Origin: a bacterium
GTDB taxonomy: Bacteria; Margulisbacteria; Marinamargulisbacteria; UBA817; JAQBTH01
Length of the DNA: 42,770 nucleotides
Direction of reading: 5' to 3'
Assembly (NCBI GenBank): GCA_027623425.1
Contig: JAQBTH010000007.1
Span: 1 to 42,770 of the forward strand
A program made the position numbers and the translations under genes. This document shows positions 22,807 through 32,554 of the stretch, piece by piece; the stretch's first letter is position 1, and each line of letters opens with the position of its first letter. Under the pieces are notes generated by a model that made no database searches, was not told where the DNA came from, and saw nothing but the letters and a program-made list of their open reading frames with translations.

Positions 22807-23451
22807 TTATCCACCTTTAGAAGTCGTTCTGCTCAATTGACGAGCGACATACTTGCCTAGAATATCACCCTCTAAATTAACACGATCGCCCCCATTTTTA
22901 AAACCAAGGCTAGTGCTATCTCGTGTATGAGGAATAATAAAGCACGTAAATTGGCCCCAACCTTGAGGTGCATCAAAACGCTCATTTACAGTGTCTAAAA
23001 CACCAACAACAGTCAGACTAATCCCATCAATTGCCACAGATCCTTTTTCAACTAAATAGGGCAGTAGTGCCTCAGGGGCTGCAATGATCAATTCACCAAA
23101 TTCACCAGCATGTTGCCAATCCAGAACCATTCCTGCGCCATCCACATGGCCTGTGACATAGTGGCCACCTAGTGCATCACCCACTTTGAGGCTCTTTTCC
23201 AAATTTACCCGTGCACCAGGCTCAATCTCATCAAAGGTTGTTTTGGCCAATGTTTCAGGTAGCCATTTCACGTTAAATACATGAGATGTAATGCCAAGTG
23301 CCGTGCCACATGCCCCATTGATAGCGATGCTATCACCCTCGTTAACCCCACTTAAAAATCCATCGGGGCAGGAAATGGTCATTTCTAAACCACCCTCAAG
23401 TCCAGTGACTTGATCCACATGGCCTAACGCTTGAATTAAGCCTGTGAACAT
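22807..23451 (-). CDS. ribE: Riboflavin synthase alpha subunit
   Basis: Dismutates two lumazines into riboflavin. The 214 residues hold two lumazine-binding repeats: the first starts MFTGLIQALGHV and includes GDSIAINGACGTALGI and VNLEKSLKVGDALGGHYVTGHVDG; the second has KGSVAIDGISLTVVG and FIIPHTRDSTSLG. The start lies inside the end of nusB (16-base overlap) in another frame, as is common for tightly coupled operons. ribD, needed for the deaminase/reductase step, is not in the window. Confidence 0.95.
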   Translation of the reverse strand: MFTGLIQALGHVDQVTGLEGGLEMTISCPDGFLSGVNEGDSIAINGACGTALGITSHVFNVKWLPETLAKTTFDEIEPGARVNLEKSLKVGDALGGHYVTGHVDGAGMVLDWQHAGEFGELIIAAPEALLPYLVEKGSVAIDGISLTVVGVLDTVNERFDAPQGWGQFTCFIIPHTRDSTSLGFKNGGDRVNLEGDILGKYVARQLSRTTSKGG

Positions 23452-23843
23452 GATTCCACGTACTTTCCAAGGATCCCATTAATAAACTTAGGGCTTTCAT
23501 CGGTGGAGTACTTTTTGCTAATTTCAATCGCTTCGTTTAGTACAACACTATTTGGCGTGTCCATCTTATCAATTTCAAATAGGGCCAGTCGCATAATATT
23601 GCGATCTACCGGGTTAATGCGGTCCAAATCCCAGTTCGCAGCAAAATCACGAATCAATTGGTCCGCGGTTTCTCTGTACGCCCAAGCGCCATCAGCAAGT
23701 TCAGTTGCCCATGCCACCGTTTCAGTCGCATATTGGGAATCTGTCAAAAAAACCTGAATCACTTCGGTAATATCTCCCCCACGTAAATCAGTTTGGTAAA
23801 GCGCTTGCATTGCAAGCTTGCGGCCAGTAGCGCGTGCGCCCAT
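23436..23843 (-). CDS. nusB: Transcription antitermination factor NusB
   Basis: RNA-binding antitermination factor that acts with NusE/S10 on boxA, mainly in rRNA operons. 135 residues, all-helical. Family features: ARATGRKLAMQALYQTDL at the N-terminus, INPVDRNIMRLALFEI in the middle and VVLNEAIEISKKYSTDESPKFINGILGKY at the end. The ATG overlaps the accC stop by one base (TAATG). Its position next to riboflavin genes matches the frequent ribH-nusB linkage in bacteria, although here nusB precedes ribE. Confidence 0.95.
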   Translation of the reverse strand: MGARATGRKLAMQALYQTDLRGGDITEVIQVFLTDSQYATETVAWATELADGAWAYRETADQLIRDFAANWDLDRINPVDRNIMRLALFEIDKMDTPNSVVLNEAIEISKKYSTDESPKFINGILGKYVESCSQA

Positions 23844-25198
23844 TAGGCAGGTACCACGTCGCTGGCGTGCTCCTCAATGAATTTCGTGGTGACATTGCCT
23901 GCAATAAATGCCGGGTTATCCAGCACCCATTGATGAAATGGAATCGTAGTTGGTATGCCATCAATGATAAATTCACTTAATGCCCGTTTAGCGCGTACGA
24001 TCGCTTCTTCCCGAGTGCTTCCCCAAATAATCAGTTTTCCTAACAGGGAGTCATAATGTGAGGGTACTTTGTAGGTGGGGTAACAATGGCTGTCCATTCG
24101 AATTCCGATGCCGCCCGGTGGTAAGAACAAATCGATGGTGCCAGGGCATGGTAAAAATCCATTTCGGTGGTCTTCTGCATTAATGCGAAACTCAATGGCA
24201 TGGCCGTAAGGCTTGATGTCCTCTTGATTCAGGTCCAATTCACCTGTTGCAGCGATTCGAATCTGGCTTTTAACTAAATCAATATTCGTAATCCGTTCAG
24301 TAACCGGGTGCTCTACCTGAATACGCGTATTCATTTCCATAAAGTAAAAGTTACGGTGCTTATCCACTAAAAACTCAACGGTACCAGCGCCTCTATATTT
24401 AATGCCAGATGAAAGTGCCACTGCGGCATTTCCCATTTGGTCGCGTAGTTCTTGCGTCAAAAATAGGGAAGGGGCTTCTTCAATTAGTTTCTGATGACGC
24501 CGTTGAATCGAACAATCACGCTCACCAAGGTGAATTGCTTTTCCTTTTCCATCACCTAAAATTTGTATTTCAATATGACGTGGCTCTTCCACTAGTTTTT
24601 CGATATAGACAGCACCATTACCAAATGCGGTGCTGGCTTCATGGCTGGCAATATTAAACGAATCCACCAATTCATCGGGACTAAACACGGCGCGCATGCC
24701 CCGTCCACCACCGCCAGCAGTTGCCTTAATCATAACTGGGTATCCAATCTCGGCAGCCACTCGACTGGCTTCTTCAACATTTTCAATTAAACCTTTTGAA
24801 CCAGGTACCAGTGGTACGCCATATTCTTTGGCAGTTTGACGGGCAGTATTTTTGTCGCCCATGCGAATAATATTATTAGGGCTAGCACCAATAAACACGA
24901 TGTTATGATCGGCACAAATTTGAGCGAAATTTGCATTTTCAGACAAAAAGCCATAACCAGGGTGAATGGCTTCAGCGCCACTAACCTCAGCAGCAGCAAT
25001 TAAAGACGGGATATTTAAATAGCTTTTTGCAGCTGCCGCAGGGCCAATGCAGTAAGACTCATCTGCAAATTTCACATGCAAACTATTTTCATCTGCTTCG
25101 GAATACACCGCAACCGACTGAATGCCCAATTCTTTACAGGCGCGAATAATACGTACCGCTATTTCGCCGCGATTTGCGATTAATAATTTCTTAAACAT
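23843..25198 (-). CDS. accC: Biotin carboxylase subunit of acetyl-CoA carboxylase
   Basis: Carboxylates biotin on the carrier protein with ATP and bicarbonate, to feed malonyl-CoA synthesis. 451 residues, full length. Motifs: KKLLIANRGEIAVRIIRACKELG, IHPGYGFLSENANFA, the ATP-grasp glycine loop KATAGGGGRGM, ERDCSIQRRHQKLIEEAP, and MEMNTRIQVEHPVTE with its metal- and biotin-side residues. accB is not adjacent, which is unusual, since accB-accC pairs are common. It is the first gene of the riboflavin operon, and its start has an extended -10 box (25207-25212) only eight bases upstream. Confidence 0.95.
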   Translation of the reverse strand: MFKKLLIANRGEIAVRIIRACKELGIQSVAVYSEADENSLHVKFADESYCIGPAAAAKSYLNIPSLIAAAEVSGAEAIHPGYGFLSENANFAQICADHNIVFIGASPNNIIRMGDKNTARQTAKEYGVPLVPGSKGLIENVEEASRVAAEIGYPVMIKATAGGGGRGMRAVFSPDELVDSFNIASHEASTAFGNGAVYIEKLVEEPRHIEIQILGDGKGKAIHLGERDCSIQRRHQKLIEEAPSLFLTQELRDQMGNAAVALSSGIKYRGAGTVEFLVDKHRNFYFMEMNTRIQVEHPVTERITNIDLVKSQIRIAATGELDLNQEDIKPYGHAIEFRINAEDHRNGFLPCPGTIDLFLPPGGIGIRMDSHCYPTYKVPSHYDSLLGKLIIWGSTREEAIVRAKRALSEFIIDGIPTTIPFHQWVLDNPAFIAGNVTTKFIEEHASDVVPA

Positions 25199-25215
25199 AT
25201 GCGACGATTATACCA
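25198..25215 (-). promoter_or_regulatory. Extended -10 promoter of the accC-rib operon
   Basis: On the minus strand TGG-TATAAT (box 25212 to 25207) is followed by eight bases and the ATG at 25198, predicting a leader of no more than about two bases. Confidence 0.5.
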
Positions 25216-25292
25216 ACAAGACGTGAGAATGGCGTGATCCAGAGACGACAAACTCCAAAAAGATGACAGCTTAAAAATGATAGTTTTTATTA

Positions 25293-26120
25293 ATGAATAT
25301 TAATTATTTAATAATATGTTTTGTGGCCGCTGTGTTGTTGTCCTGCACGGGAATAATTGACGATTCCGATGAAGACAGCGGGGCATTTTCTGACTACTTT
25401 AATAAAAAGGCCTCTGTGTTTGGCATCGATGTGTATGCAAGACCTGATGTCACCACCGCTAACTTAATTCGCTCCGCTAGTATTATGGCAGAGTACTTAG
25501 ATAGTGATGAAGATGGTGTGCCTAATTCCCAAGCAGTAGCCGATAGTGTTGCGAATAATGGTATGTTGGGGATATTTGTGGACGCAGATGATGCAGATAC
25601 TATTTTTGCTGCTGCCGGAAGCCTATTGAATGGCATGCAAAATTTGAATCAAGATGAAATCGTGTCTCCCAATGGAACTGATAGTCAATTCGATGCAAGT
25701 TTGGAAGAAATTTTACACCTTGTTACCCAGCAAGGGCATTCTCGGGTGTTTAGTGAATTAGCAGAATCACCGAGTTCCAATTTAGCGAACGCAATGGATG
25801 CTGCCAGAGGTGGTTATTTTGACTCTGTTCCCGACCCATATCCAGATGACGCCTGGTATAGTTATGATGATGAAACATGTGATTACACTTGCCAAATTAC
25901 CGAATATTTTTATTGGGGCATCACGTCCTATTTAGGCGGACAACAATTTTCTGGACGACTGTCTCAAATTGACAATGAGTGGAAACTCAACACAACAGCT
26001 AAAATTACAGCATCGGATAACGCACTTGAGGCCATTCTGACCAATACAACATTTAAATTACCAACAGCTTTACCAAACGGCATCTATGATGGCTTTGAAA
26101 TTACTGTAGAGTCTATCTAA
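25293..26120 (+). CDS. Acidic lipoprotein of unknown function with a calcium-type loop
   Basis: A 275-residue protein with a lipobox ending at Cys18 (LLSC) and an acidic mature part. [11 protein letters not shown] (about residues 69-79) has the D-x-D-x-D-G spacing of calcium-binding loops. Further conserved-looking blocks are [46 protein letters not shown] and [16 protein letters not shown] believe it belongs to an uncharacterised family of secreted proteins common in marine bacteria, but cannot name it. The Glu/His-rich EEILH...GH block could bind metal; this is inference. No Shine-Dalgarno sequence is visible before the ATG. Convergent with leuS with an eight-base overlap. Confidence 0.7.
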   Translation: MNINYLIICFVAAVLLSCTGIIDDSDEDSGAFSDYFNKKASVFGIDVYARPDVTTANLIRSASIMAEYLDSDEDGVPNSQAVADSVANNGMLGIFVDADDADTIFAAAGSLLNGMQNLNQDEIVSPNGTDSQFDASLEEILHLVTQQGHSRVFSELAESPSSNLANAMDAARGGYFDSVPDPYPDDAWYSYDDETCDYTCQITEYFYWGITSYLGGQQFSGRLSQIDNEWKLNTTAKITASDNALEAILTNTTFKLPTALPNGIYDGFEITVESI

Positions 26121-28557
26121 CGACGATATTTAAAATCTTGTTGGGCACATAAATGATTTTTACAATGGTTTTTCCATCTGTGTGTGCCGATATTTTCTCG
26201 CTTTGTTGGGCCAACGCCTCAACATTGTCTTGAGATGCATCACGGGCAACGTCGAGTTTGTCACGCACTTTTCCATTAACTTGCACCACAAGTGTCACCG
26301 ATTCATCCACCGTTTTTGCCGCATCATATACCGGCCATTCGCTCCCATGAATGCTGCCAGTGCCCCCCAATTCTTGCCACAACTCTTCGGCCATAAACGG
26401 TGCAAAGGGCGCCAATAACTGTGCGAGTACCTTCACCGATTCGTCATCCGCGCCATTCTTGTACATATGGTTTACATATTCCATTAGCTTACTGATGGCC
26501 GTGTTGTATTGAAACCGTTCAATATCCTCGCTCACACCTTTTATCGCCTTGTGGCGTATTAGTTCCAGTTGCGCGGCATCCTTTACAGGATAGTCCGCCC
26601 GTTCCGTGCCCAACTTAAACGCGCGCTTTAAAAATCGAAAGCTACCTTCAACACCTTCATCGGACCAATCTAAGTCACGTTCTACAGGCGCACCAAATAA
26701 TATAAATAAGCGCGCGGTGTCGGCCCCGTACTGGTCAATAATAGCGCCAGGGTCCACCGTGTTGCCAAGGCTTTTGCTCATCTTTGTGCCATCTTTAATC
26801 ACCATGCCTTGGGTTAACAGCCGTTCAAAGGGCTCATTCACATCTACTAATCCTAAATCCCGCAATACTTTAGTAAAAAATCGCGCATACAACAAATGCA
26901 ATACCGCATGTTCAACGCCACCAATGTATTGGCCCACAGGCATCCATTTCGACGCGTCTTCCTTATTAAAAGGAGCGGTGTCGCAGTGTGGGGAACAGTA
27001 CCGCAAGAAATACCAGCTTGAATCCACAAAGGTATCCATTGTATCGGTTTCTCTCGTTGCGGCATTTCCACAAGTGGGGCAGGTGGTGTTGACGAAATCA
27101 TCTACGGAATCTAGAGGGTTGCCTGTTCCTTTAAAACTTACATTTTTAGGCAGCTCAATCGGCAGCTGATCCTCTGGGACAGGTACCGCACCGCAGGCGT
27201 TGCAATATATAATAGGTATGGGCGTGCCCCAATACCGTTGACGGGATACGAGCCAGTCCCGAAGTCTGAAATTAGTGGTTTTATGCCCCAATGTACGTGT
27301 TTCAACAACCTCAGATACCACATCCTTAAATGCAGCGCTATCCATCCCGTTCCAGGCGGAATTCCATAACGCACTATCCTCTTGCGGTAACATTACACCT
27401 AACTCTGTGTATGCCTCCGTCATTCCCGCGCCCTCCGTCATTCCCGACCCCGATCGGGAATCCCCCTCATTCGGCGCAATCACCTGTTTAATTGCTAATC
27501 CATGTGTGTTGGCAAATTCAAAATCCCGAGTATCATGTGCCGGCACCGCCATAACAGCGCCAGTGCCATACCCCATCAACACGTAATCACTTATCCAAAT
27601 AGGGTGTTTTTCACCTGTGAAGGGGCTCACAAAATACTTGCCAGTAAACACGCCGTCTTTGGCGCCTTCGGAATTGCGTTCCATAGTGCTTTTTTTGCGG
27701 GCCTTCTCAATAAATGCCAATGTGTCTGACTCATAGTCAGTGCCCGTTACCCATTCAATCACTTTTGGGTGTTCAGGTGCCAGTACCATATAGGTAATGC
27801 CAAATACCGTATCAGGGCGCGTTGTGTATACCCGAATTGGGTCTGAGTCACCCACAACTTCAAAATCAATTTCTACACCGTGGGACTTTCCGATCCAATT
27901 GCGTTGCATGATCCGAACGCGCTCTGGCCATCCATTTAATGTATCAATATCACTTAGTAATTCATCTGCATAATCTGTGATTTTAAAGAACCATTGCTCC
28001 AAATTCTTTAAGATAACAGGGTGTTTGCAGCGCCAACACTTACCATCTTCAACCTGCTCATTTGCCAATACGGTGGCGCAATCGTCGCACCAATTTACAG
28101 GGGCTTTCTTTTTATAGGCCAATCCTTTTTTTAGCATTTGAATAAAAATCCATTGGCTCCATCGGTAATAGTTAGGTAGGCACGTGGCCACCTCGCGATC
28201 CCAATCGTAACTAAGTCCCAATCGGGTTTGCTGATCTTTCATTTCTGCAATGCGCGCCAACGTCCAGGTTTCTGGGTGCGTGTCGTGCTTTTTGGCGGCA
28301 TTTTCTGCCGGCAATCCCAGGCTGTCGTAACCCATTGGGTACAACACGTTGCGGCCTTTCATTCTATGATAACGGGCACACACATCCCCAAGCGAGTAGT
28401 TGCGAACATGCCCCATGTGCAGTTTTCCTGAAGGGTAGGGGAACATTTCTAACACATATATGTTGCGCTTGGCGTCATCGTCACCGGTTTTGTAAACACC
28501 CGACTGTTGCCAAGATTTTATCCATTTATTTTCGATGTCCAGTGGCTTGTATTCCAT
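26113..28557 (-). CDS. leuS: Leucyl-tRNA synthetase
   Basis: Charges tRNA-Leu. 814 residues, class Ia, normal for bacterial LeuRS. Signatures: [14 protein letters not shown] (HIGH), a Cys-rich CDDCATV...CWRCKHP zinc ribbon, the CP1 editing domain with [13 protein letters not shown] and [19 protein letters not shown], a second Cys cluster (CNACGAV...CPTCGN), [10 protein letters not shown], and [10 protein letters not shown]. Around residues 365-381 the editing domain carries an extra Gly/Ser/Met-rich stretch encoded by a palindromic repeat and a duplicated 12-base unit (27415-27463). No Shine-Dalgarno sequence is seen; a -10 box lies nine bases before the ATG. Convergent with the acidic lipoprotein, divergent from rpsO. 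Confidence 0.95.
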   Translation of the reverse strand: MEYKPLDIENKWIKSWQQSGVYKTGDDDAKRNIYVLEMFPYPSGKLHMGHVRNYSLGDVCARYHRMKGRNVLYPMGYDSLGLPAENAAKKHDTHPETWTLARIAEMKDQQTRLGLSYDWDREVATCLPNYYRWSQWIFIQMLKKGLAYKKKAPVNWCDDCATVLANEQVEDGKCWRCKHPVILKNLEQWFFKITDYADELLSDIDTLNGWPERVRIMQRNWIGKSHGVEIDFEVVGDSDPIRVYTTRPDTVFGITYMVLAPEHPKVIEWVTGTDYESDTLAFIEKARKKSTMERNSEGAKDGVFTGKYFVSPFTGEKHPIWISDYVLMGYGTGAVMAVPAHDTRDFEFANTHGLAIKQVIAPNEGDSRSGSGMTEGAGMTEAYTELGVMLPQEDSALWNSAWNGMDSAAFKDVVSEVVETRTLGHKTTNFRLRDWLVSRQRYWGTPIPIIYCNACGAVPVPEDQLPIELPKNVSFKGTGNPLDSVDDFVNTTCPTCGNAATRETDTMDTFVDSSWYFLRYCSPHCDTAPFNKEDASKWMPVGQYIGGVEHAVLHLLYARFFTKVLRDLGLVDVNEPFERLLTQGMVIKDGTKMSKSLGNTVDPGAIIDQYGADTARLFILFGAPVERDLDWSDEGVEGSFRFLKRAFKLGTERADYPVKDAAQLELIRHKAIKGVSEDIERFQYNTAISKLMEYVNHMYKNGADDESVKVLAQLLAPFAPFMAEELWQELGGTGSIHGSEWPVYDAAKTVDESVTLVVQVNGKVRDKLDVARDASQDNVEALAQQSEKISAHTDGKTIVKIIYVPNKILNIVVR
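27415..27463. repeat. Palindromic element copy 2 with a duplicated arm, inside leuS
   Basis: The core 27437-27463 is GTC + ATTCCCGA, six-base loop, TCGGGAAT + CC (8-bp stem). Immediately before it CTCCGTCATTCCCG occurs twice at an 18-base period (27415-27428 and 27433-27446). The leuS reading frame stays open through the whole element. Confidence 0.75.
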
Positions 28558-28595
28558 AGACTAATAAGTATAGCGAACACGGGTACTTGTGGCCA
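28557..28595 (-). promoter_or_regulatory. leuS promoter with minimal leader
   Basis: On the minus strand TGGCCA (28595-28590), a 17-base spacer and TATACT (28572-28567) lie nine bases before the ATG, predicting a leader of about two bases. Confidence 0.45.
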
Positions 28596-28605
28596 CAGTA
28601 AAAGT

Positions 28606-28661
28606 TATGATAAAATGACGCGCTAATAAACAATAGAAAACACGAATCAAGAAGTCAGGAG
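28606..28661 (+). promoter_or_regulatory. rpsO -10 region and ribosome binding site
   Basis: Overlapping -10 candidates TATGAT (28606-28611) and TGA-TAAAAT (28608-28616), then a roughly 45-base leader and AGGAG (28657-28661) seven bases before ATG 28669. It contrasts with the leaderless-type starts nearby. The region also faces the divergent leuS promoter. Confidence 0.5.
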
Positions 28662-28668
28662 AACAGAA

Positions 28669-28950
28669 ATGCCCGTAACTATAGGCGAGAAAACCAAAGA
28701 AGAAATCATTAAAGCACACCAAACACATGAAGGCGACACAGGGTCTGCCGAAGTACAAATTGCAGTGCTATCAGAGAAAATTAATCACCTTATTGAACAT
28801 CTTAAACAACACAAAAAAGACCACCACACACGCCGTGGACTTTTAATTATGGTTGGTCGTCGTCGTCGACTACTAAACTACCTTAAAAATAAAAACTTTG
28901 ACCGCTATGTAGCGATCTCTAAGAAGTTAAACTTAAAGATTTCTAAATAA
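28669..28950 (+). CDS. rpsO: Ribosomal protein S15
   Basis: Small-subunit primary binder of 16S rRNA. 93 residues (89 in E. coli), all-helical. Motifs: [38 protein letters not shown] and [12 protein letters not shown]. Classic Shine-Dalgarno start. It is followed 56 bases later by pnp, the conserved rpsO-pnp pair. Confidence 0.97.
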   Translation: MPVTIGEKTKEEIIKAHQTHEGDTGSAEVQIAVLSEKINHLIEHLKQHKKDHHTRRGLLIMVGRRRRLLNYLKNKNFDRYVAISKKLNLKISK

Positions 28951-29006
28951 TCTTTTGGTACACTTGTTATTAATAGTAAAATCAAACAGTAAGGGACGAA
29001 ATCATC

Positions 29007-31172
29007 GTGCTTAAAAGCTTATTTAAAGACAGAACCTCAAGTAGTGAACAGGTCAGTAGTGAAGAGAATGGTAAGAAAGAAGAAAAAAATATGAATGAAA
29101 ACGTTATAACGCACGTTATTGCGGGTAGAGAAGTAACCATAGAAACAGGTCAAATTGCCAGACAGGCCAATGGGTCTGTTGTTGTGCGTTGCGGTGATGC
29201 CGTCTTGTTAGCAACGGCGGTAGCGTCTAAAGCGCCAAAAGAAGGAATCGACTTCTTTCCGTTAACAGTTGAATATATTGAGAAAATGTATGCATCAGGT
29301 AAAATTCCTGGTGGCTTTTTCAAACGTGAAACCCGTCCAAGTACAACGGCAACGTTAACAGCCCGTTTAATAGATCGTCCAATTCGCCCATCATTCCCTG
29401 GTGAGTATAAAAATGACGTTCAAGTTGTGGTGACAGTATTGTCTCACGATCAAAACGTAATGCCAGAGCCGCTAGCAATTGTGGCCGCATCTGCCGCCTT
29501 AACCGTATCTGATATACCGTTTATTGGCCCAGTTGGCGCAGCCCTTGTGTGCGAAGTGAATGGCGAATTGGTTGTAAACCCACCGTTAGAGCAAGTACAA
29601 GAAGCGACTTTAGAAATTGTAGTGGCAGGTACTAAAGACGCTGTGTTGATGATCGAAGCCGGTGCAAGTGAAGTATCTGAAGCACGTATTATTGAGTCTA
29701 TCCAATTGGCGCACCGCACAATTAAGGAAACAGTTGCACTACAAGAACAGCTTCGTCAAAAATTTGGCAAGCAAAAACTCGAGTTTGTTGCGCCGGCAAT
29801 TGATGGCGAGCTAAAAAGCAAAATCGAAGGTATTCTAGGAAACCGCATCGAAGACAATATGCAATCAGGAAGCAAAAAGGAAATTGAAGATTTTCTAAGC
29901 GACCTAGAAAGTGAAGTATTATCAACCTGTGTTGCTGAAGATAAAAGCAACGAAGCAGAGGTAAAGCGCATCTATGGCAAAGTGAAAAAAGCACAGATTC
30001 GTGACATCATCATTACAAAGCAGATTCGTCCTGATGGCCGTAAAACAAACGAAATTCGCCCAATCAGCATTGGTCTTGGCTTATTACCAAGCGCACATGG
30101 TTCTGCCTTATTTACCCGTGGGGAAACCCAATCACTTGGTGTGGTTACGCTAGGTACTGGTAGTGATGAGCAAATTGATGATGGCTTAAACGAAACAAAA
30201 CGAAGCAGCTATTATTTCCACTATAACTTCCCTCCTTACTCAGTAGGTGAAACAGGATTCCTTGGCCGTACAGGCCGTCGCGAATTGGGCCATGGTGCTT
30301 TAGCGCAGCGCGCGCTTAAAAGTGTGTTGCCTGTTCATAGCGACTTTCCATACACCATTCGCATCGTGTCAGAAATCTTAGAATCCAACGGATCCTCTTC
30401 AATGGCATCTGTGTGTTCAGGTTCATTATCATTAATGGATTGCGGCGCACCCATTAAAGCGCCAGTATCTGGTATCGCAATGGGTTTATTGTTAGACGAT
30501 CAAGGCAAATACAGCATCCTATCTGATATTCAAGGGTTAGAAGACCATTATGGTGACATGGACTTTAAAGTTGCTGGAACGAAAGATGGTATCACTGCGT
30601 TGCAGCTTGATATTAAAGTAAGTGGTTTATCTGAAGAGATCCTAAAAGAAGCATTGGCACAAGCAAACGAAGGCCGTATGCACATTCTAGGAAAAATGAA
30701 TGAAGTCATTGAAAAGCCTCGCGACCAAGTTGCGGCAAATGCACCTAAAATTGGGTTCATCAATATTGATCCTGAAAAAGTGGGCATGTTAATCGGGCCT
30801 GGCGGTAAAAACATCAAGAGCATCGAAGAAGCAACAAGTGCAACAGTATATGTTGTAGACGGCGCAACCGGTGAAGTAAGTGTGTCAGCGGATAACCAAG
30901 CCTCTTTAGATAAGGCGTTAAACATGATTACGTTAATGCTTAAAGAAGTTGAAGTAGGCGATCAGTTAGACGCAACCGTTGTGAAAGTTGTAAACTTTGG
31001 CGCGTTTGTAAACTTAACTGGAACAGGTAAAGACGCACTATTGCATATATCAAAAATCGCGAAAGAGCGAGTTGAAAACGTGGAAGACTACTTAAAGGTT
31101 GGCGACGCGCTAAACGTTAAAGTGGACGAAGTCGCAAACGGTAAAATCAGCGTTTCTCGCGTTCTTAACTAA
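29007..31172 (+). CDS. pnp: Polyribonucleotide nucleotidyltransferase (PNPase)
   Basis: 3'-5' phosphorolytic exoribonuclease, core of the RNA degradosome. 721 residues from GTG 29007, which has AAGGGA ten bases upstream. Domain order: RNase PH 1 (GDAVLLATAVASK, FKRETRPSTTATLTARLIDRPIRP), helical linker, RNase PH 2 (RGETQSLGVVTLG, GRTGRRELGHGALAQRAL, SNGSSSMASVCSGSLSLMD), KH (IGPGGKNIKSIEEAT, about 580-640) and S1 (VVNFGAFVNL...DALLHISKI, about 650-721). The first 28 residues form an extra acidic/Lys-rich segment; an internal ATG at 29091 would give the usual MNENVITH beginning, so two starts are possible. Confidence 0.95.
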   Translation: MLKSLFKDRTSSSEQVSSEENGKKEEKNMNENVITHVIAGREVTIETGQIARQANGSVVVRCGDAVLLATAVASKAPKEGIDFFPLTVEYIEKMYASGKIPGGFFKRETRPSTTATLTARLIDRPIRPSFPGEYKNDVQVVVTVLSHDQNVMPEPLAIVAASAALTVSDIPFIGPVGAALVCEVNGELVVNPPLEQVQEATLEIVVAGTKDAVLMIEAGASEVSEARIIESIQLAHRTIKETVALQEQLRQKFGKQKLEFVAPAIDGELKSKIEGILGNRIEDNMQSGSKKEIEDFLSDLESEVLSTCVAEDKSNEAEVKRIYGKVKKAQIRDIIITKQIRPDGRKTNEIRPISIGLGLLPSAHGSALFTRGETQSLGVVTLGTGSDEQIDDGLNETKRSSYYFHYNFPPYSVGETGFLGRTGRRELGHGALAQRALKSVLPVHSDFPYTIRIVSEILESNGSSSMASVCSGSLSLMDCGAPIKAPVSGIAMGLLLDDQGKYSILSDIQGLEDHYGDMDFKVAGTKDGITALQLDIKVSGLSEEILKEALAQANEGRMHILGKMNEVIEKPRDQVAANAPKIGFINIDPEKVGMLIGPGGKNIKSIEEATSATVYVVDGATGEVSVSADNQASLDKALNMITLMLKEVEVGDQLDATVVKVVNFGAFVNLTGTGKDALLHISKIAKERVENVEDYLKVGDALNVKVDEVANGKISVSRVLN

Positions 31173-31199
31173 GCGCTGAATCTAGTGGCGGCCGGACAA

Positions 31200-32501
31200 A
31201 TGGAAATTATCCGCCTTAAAAACGGTATCCCCGTCTTGGTCCGCCCTAGCAATGAAGCCAATTCAATCTCCATTGGCATTTACACCATGGTGGGCTTATT
31301 ACAGGAGCCACGCGATGCCAATGGGATTGCGCATTATCTGGAGCACATGTGTTTCAAGCGCACACTTAAGCGCAGCGCGCGCCAGATTACCGAAGCCGTG
31401 GATAACATGGGCGGTAGCATTAATGCCCATACCACCAAAGAGTACACTGGGTATTTCATCACCGCCCTGCCACACTGCCAGGCGCGCGCCCTCGATATTT
31501 TGTTTGATCTATACCTGAATTGCACACTTACAGAGGCCGACATGGCCATGGAAAAGCAGGTGGTGCTTGAGGAAATCAATATGTATGAAGATACCCCTGA
31601 CGACCTTATTCACGACCTGTATTCAGGAACGATTTGGAAAGGGTCTCGTATGGGGCGGCCCATCTTAGGCACCGCTGAAACCCTTGCCGCGATTGACAAG
31701 CCGATGCTAGACGCATTTAAAGAAAACTATCACCACCCTGAAAATATCGTAATTTCAGTTGCGGGTAAAATCCCCAATATGAACAAGCTTATTGATCGCA
31801 TTTCAAACTTTTTAGGTCACCTAAGCAGTGATGTTCAACCCTATCATACCTATTTTGCAGACCCCAAAAACCACCCCACAATTAAATTATTAAAAAAGCC
31901 CATCGAGCAGGTGCATTTATGCGCGGGAGTAGGCGCCTATCCCTTAGAGCACCCTGATTATTATAAGTCCATATTATTAGCCAGTATACTTGGCGGATCG
32001 ATGAGCTCGCGATTGTTTCAAAAAATTAGGGAGAAAAAGGGGTGGGCCTATAGCGTCTATGCCTACGGTTCGGCTTATTTAAATTCCGGATTGTTTACCG
32101 TATATGCAGGCATAAACAAAGATAAATTCTTACCAACGCTTCGCATTATTTTGGATGAATGCCACACATTAACAGAAAAAGCAGTGACTAAAAAAGAGCT
32201 TAAGAAGGTAAAAGAGCAACTTAAAGGAAATTTAATCTTAAGTTTGGAACGCAGTGGGTCGTGGATGAGTTGGATGGGGCGCAGCATGATGTATTTAAAT
32301 CGCCTTCGCACGGTGGATGAAGTCATCGCGGATATCGATTCAGTCACAATAGACGGTATTCAGTCGGTCGCTGGCGCTATGTTTGCTCCTGATCGATTTA
32401 CGGTGGCAGGAATTGGCCCCTTTGCCGATTCCACTATGGCATGGGATGGCAGAGCGTCTCAGGAACTATTCCAGGAAAAGCGTTTTGCACTTACCAGGTA
32501 G
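31200..32501 (+). CDS. M16-family zinc peptidase (processing-protease-like)
   Basis: An inverzincin-type peptidase. Residues H45-Y-L-E48-H49 form the HxxEH zinc motif, and the third ligand comes from the downstream ..LEEINMYEDTPDD glutamates. About 433 residues: an N-terminal catalytic half and a C-terminal inactive half with the LGGSMSSRLFQKIREKKGWAYSVYAY block seen in all M16 proteins. It is predicted cytoplasmic, with no signal peptide. ATG 31200 is preferred because LKNGIPVLVR then starts at residue 6; a GTG at 31185 is the alternative, and neither has a good ribosome site. It lies 27 bases after pnp, so is probably co-transcribed. Substrate unknown. Confidence 0.9.
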   Translation: MEIIRLKNGIPVLVRPSNEANSISIGIYTMVGLLQEPRDANGIAHYLEHMCFKRTLKRSARQITEAVDNMGGSINAHTTKEYTGYFITALPHCQARALDILFDLYLNCTLTEADMAMEKQVVLEEINMYEDTPDDLIHDLYSGTIWKGSRMGRPILGTAETLAAIDKPMLDAFKENYHHPENIVISVAGKIPNMNKLIDRISNFLGHLSSDVQPYHTYFADPKNHPTIKLLKKPIEQVHLCAGVGAYPLEHPDYYKSILLASILGGSMSSRLFQKIREKKGWAYSVYAYGSAYLNSGLFTVYAGINKDKFLPTLRIILDECHTLTEKAVTKKELKKVKEQLKGNLILSLERSGSWMSWMGRSMMYLNRLRTVDEVIADIDSVTIDGIQSVAGAMFAPDRFTVAGIGPFADSTMAWDGRASQELFQEKRFALTR

Positions 32502-32554
32502 GTTCTGGAAAGTGTGTAATAAACAAGGTAAAGTAACAGGATAGGATTTCCATA

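Noticed and set aside
22800-23000. FMN riboswitch for the riboflavin genes
   Set aside because: The genes are internal to an overlapping operon; no RFN-like conserved blocks were seen here or before accC.
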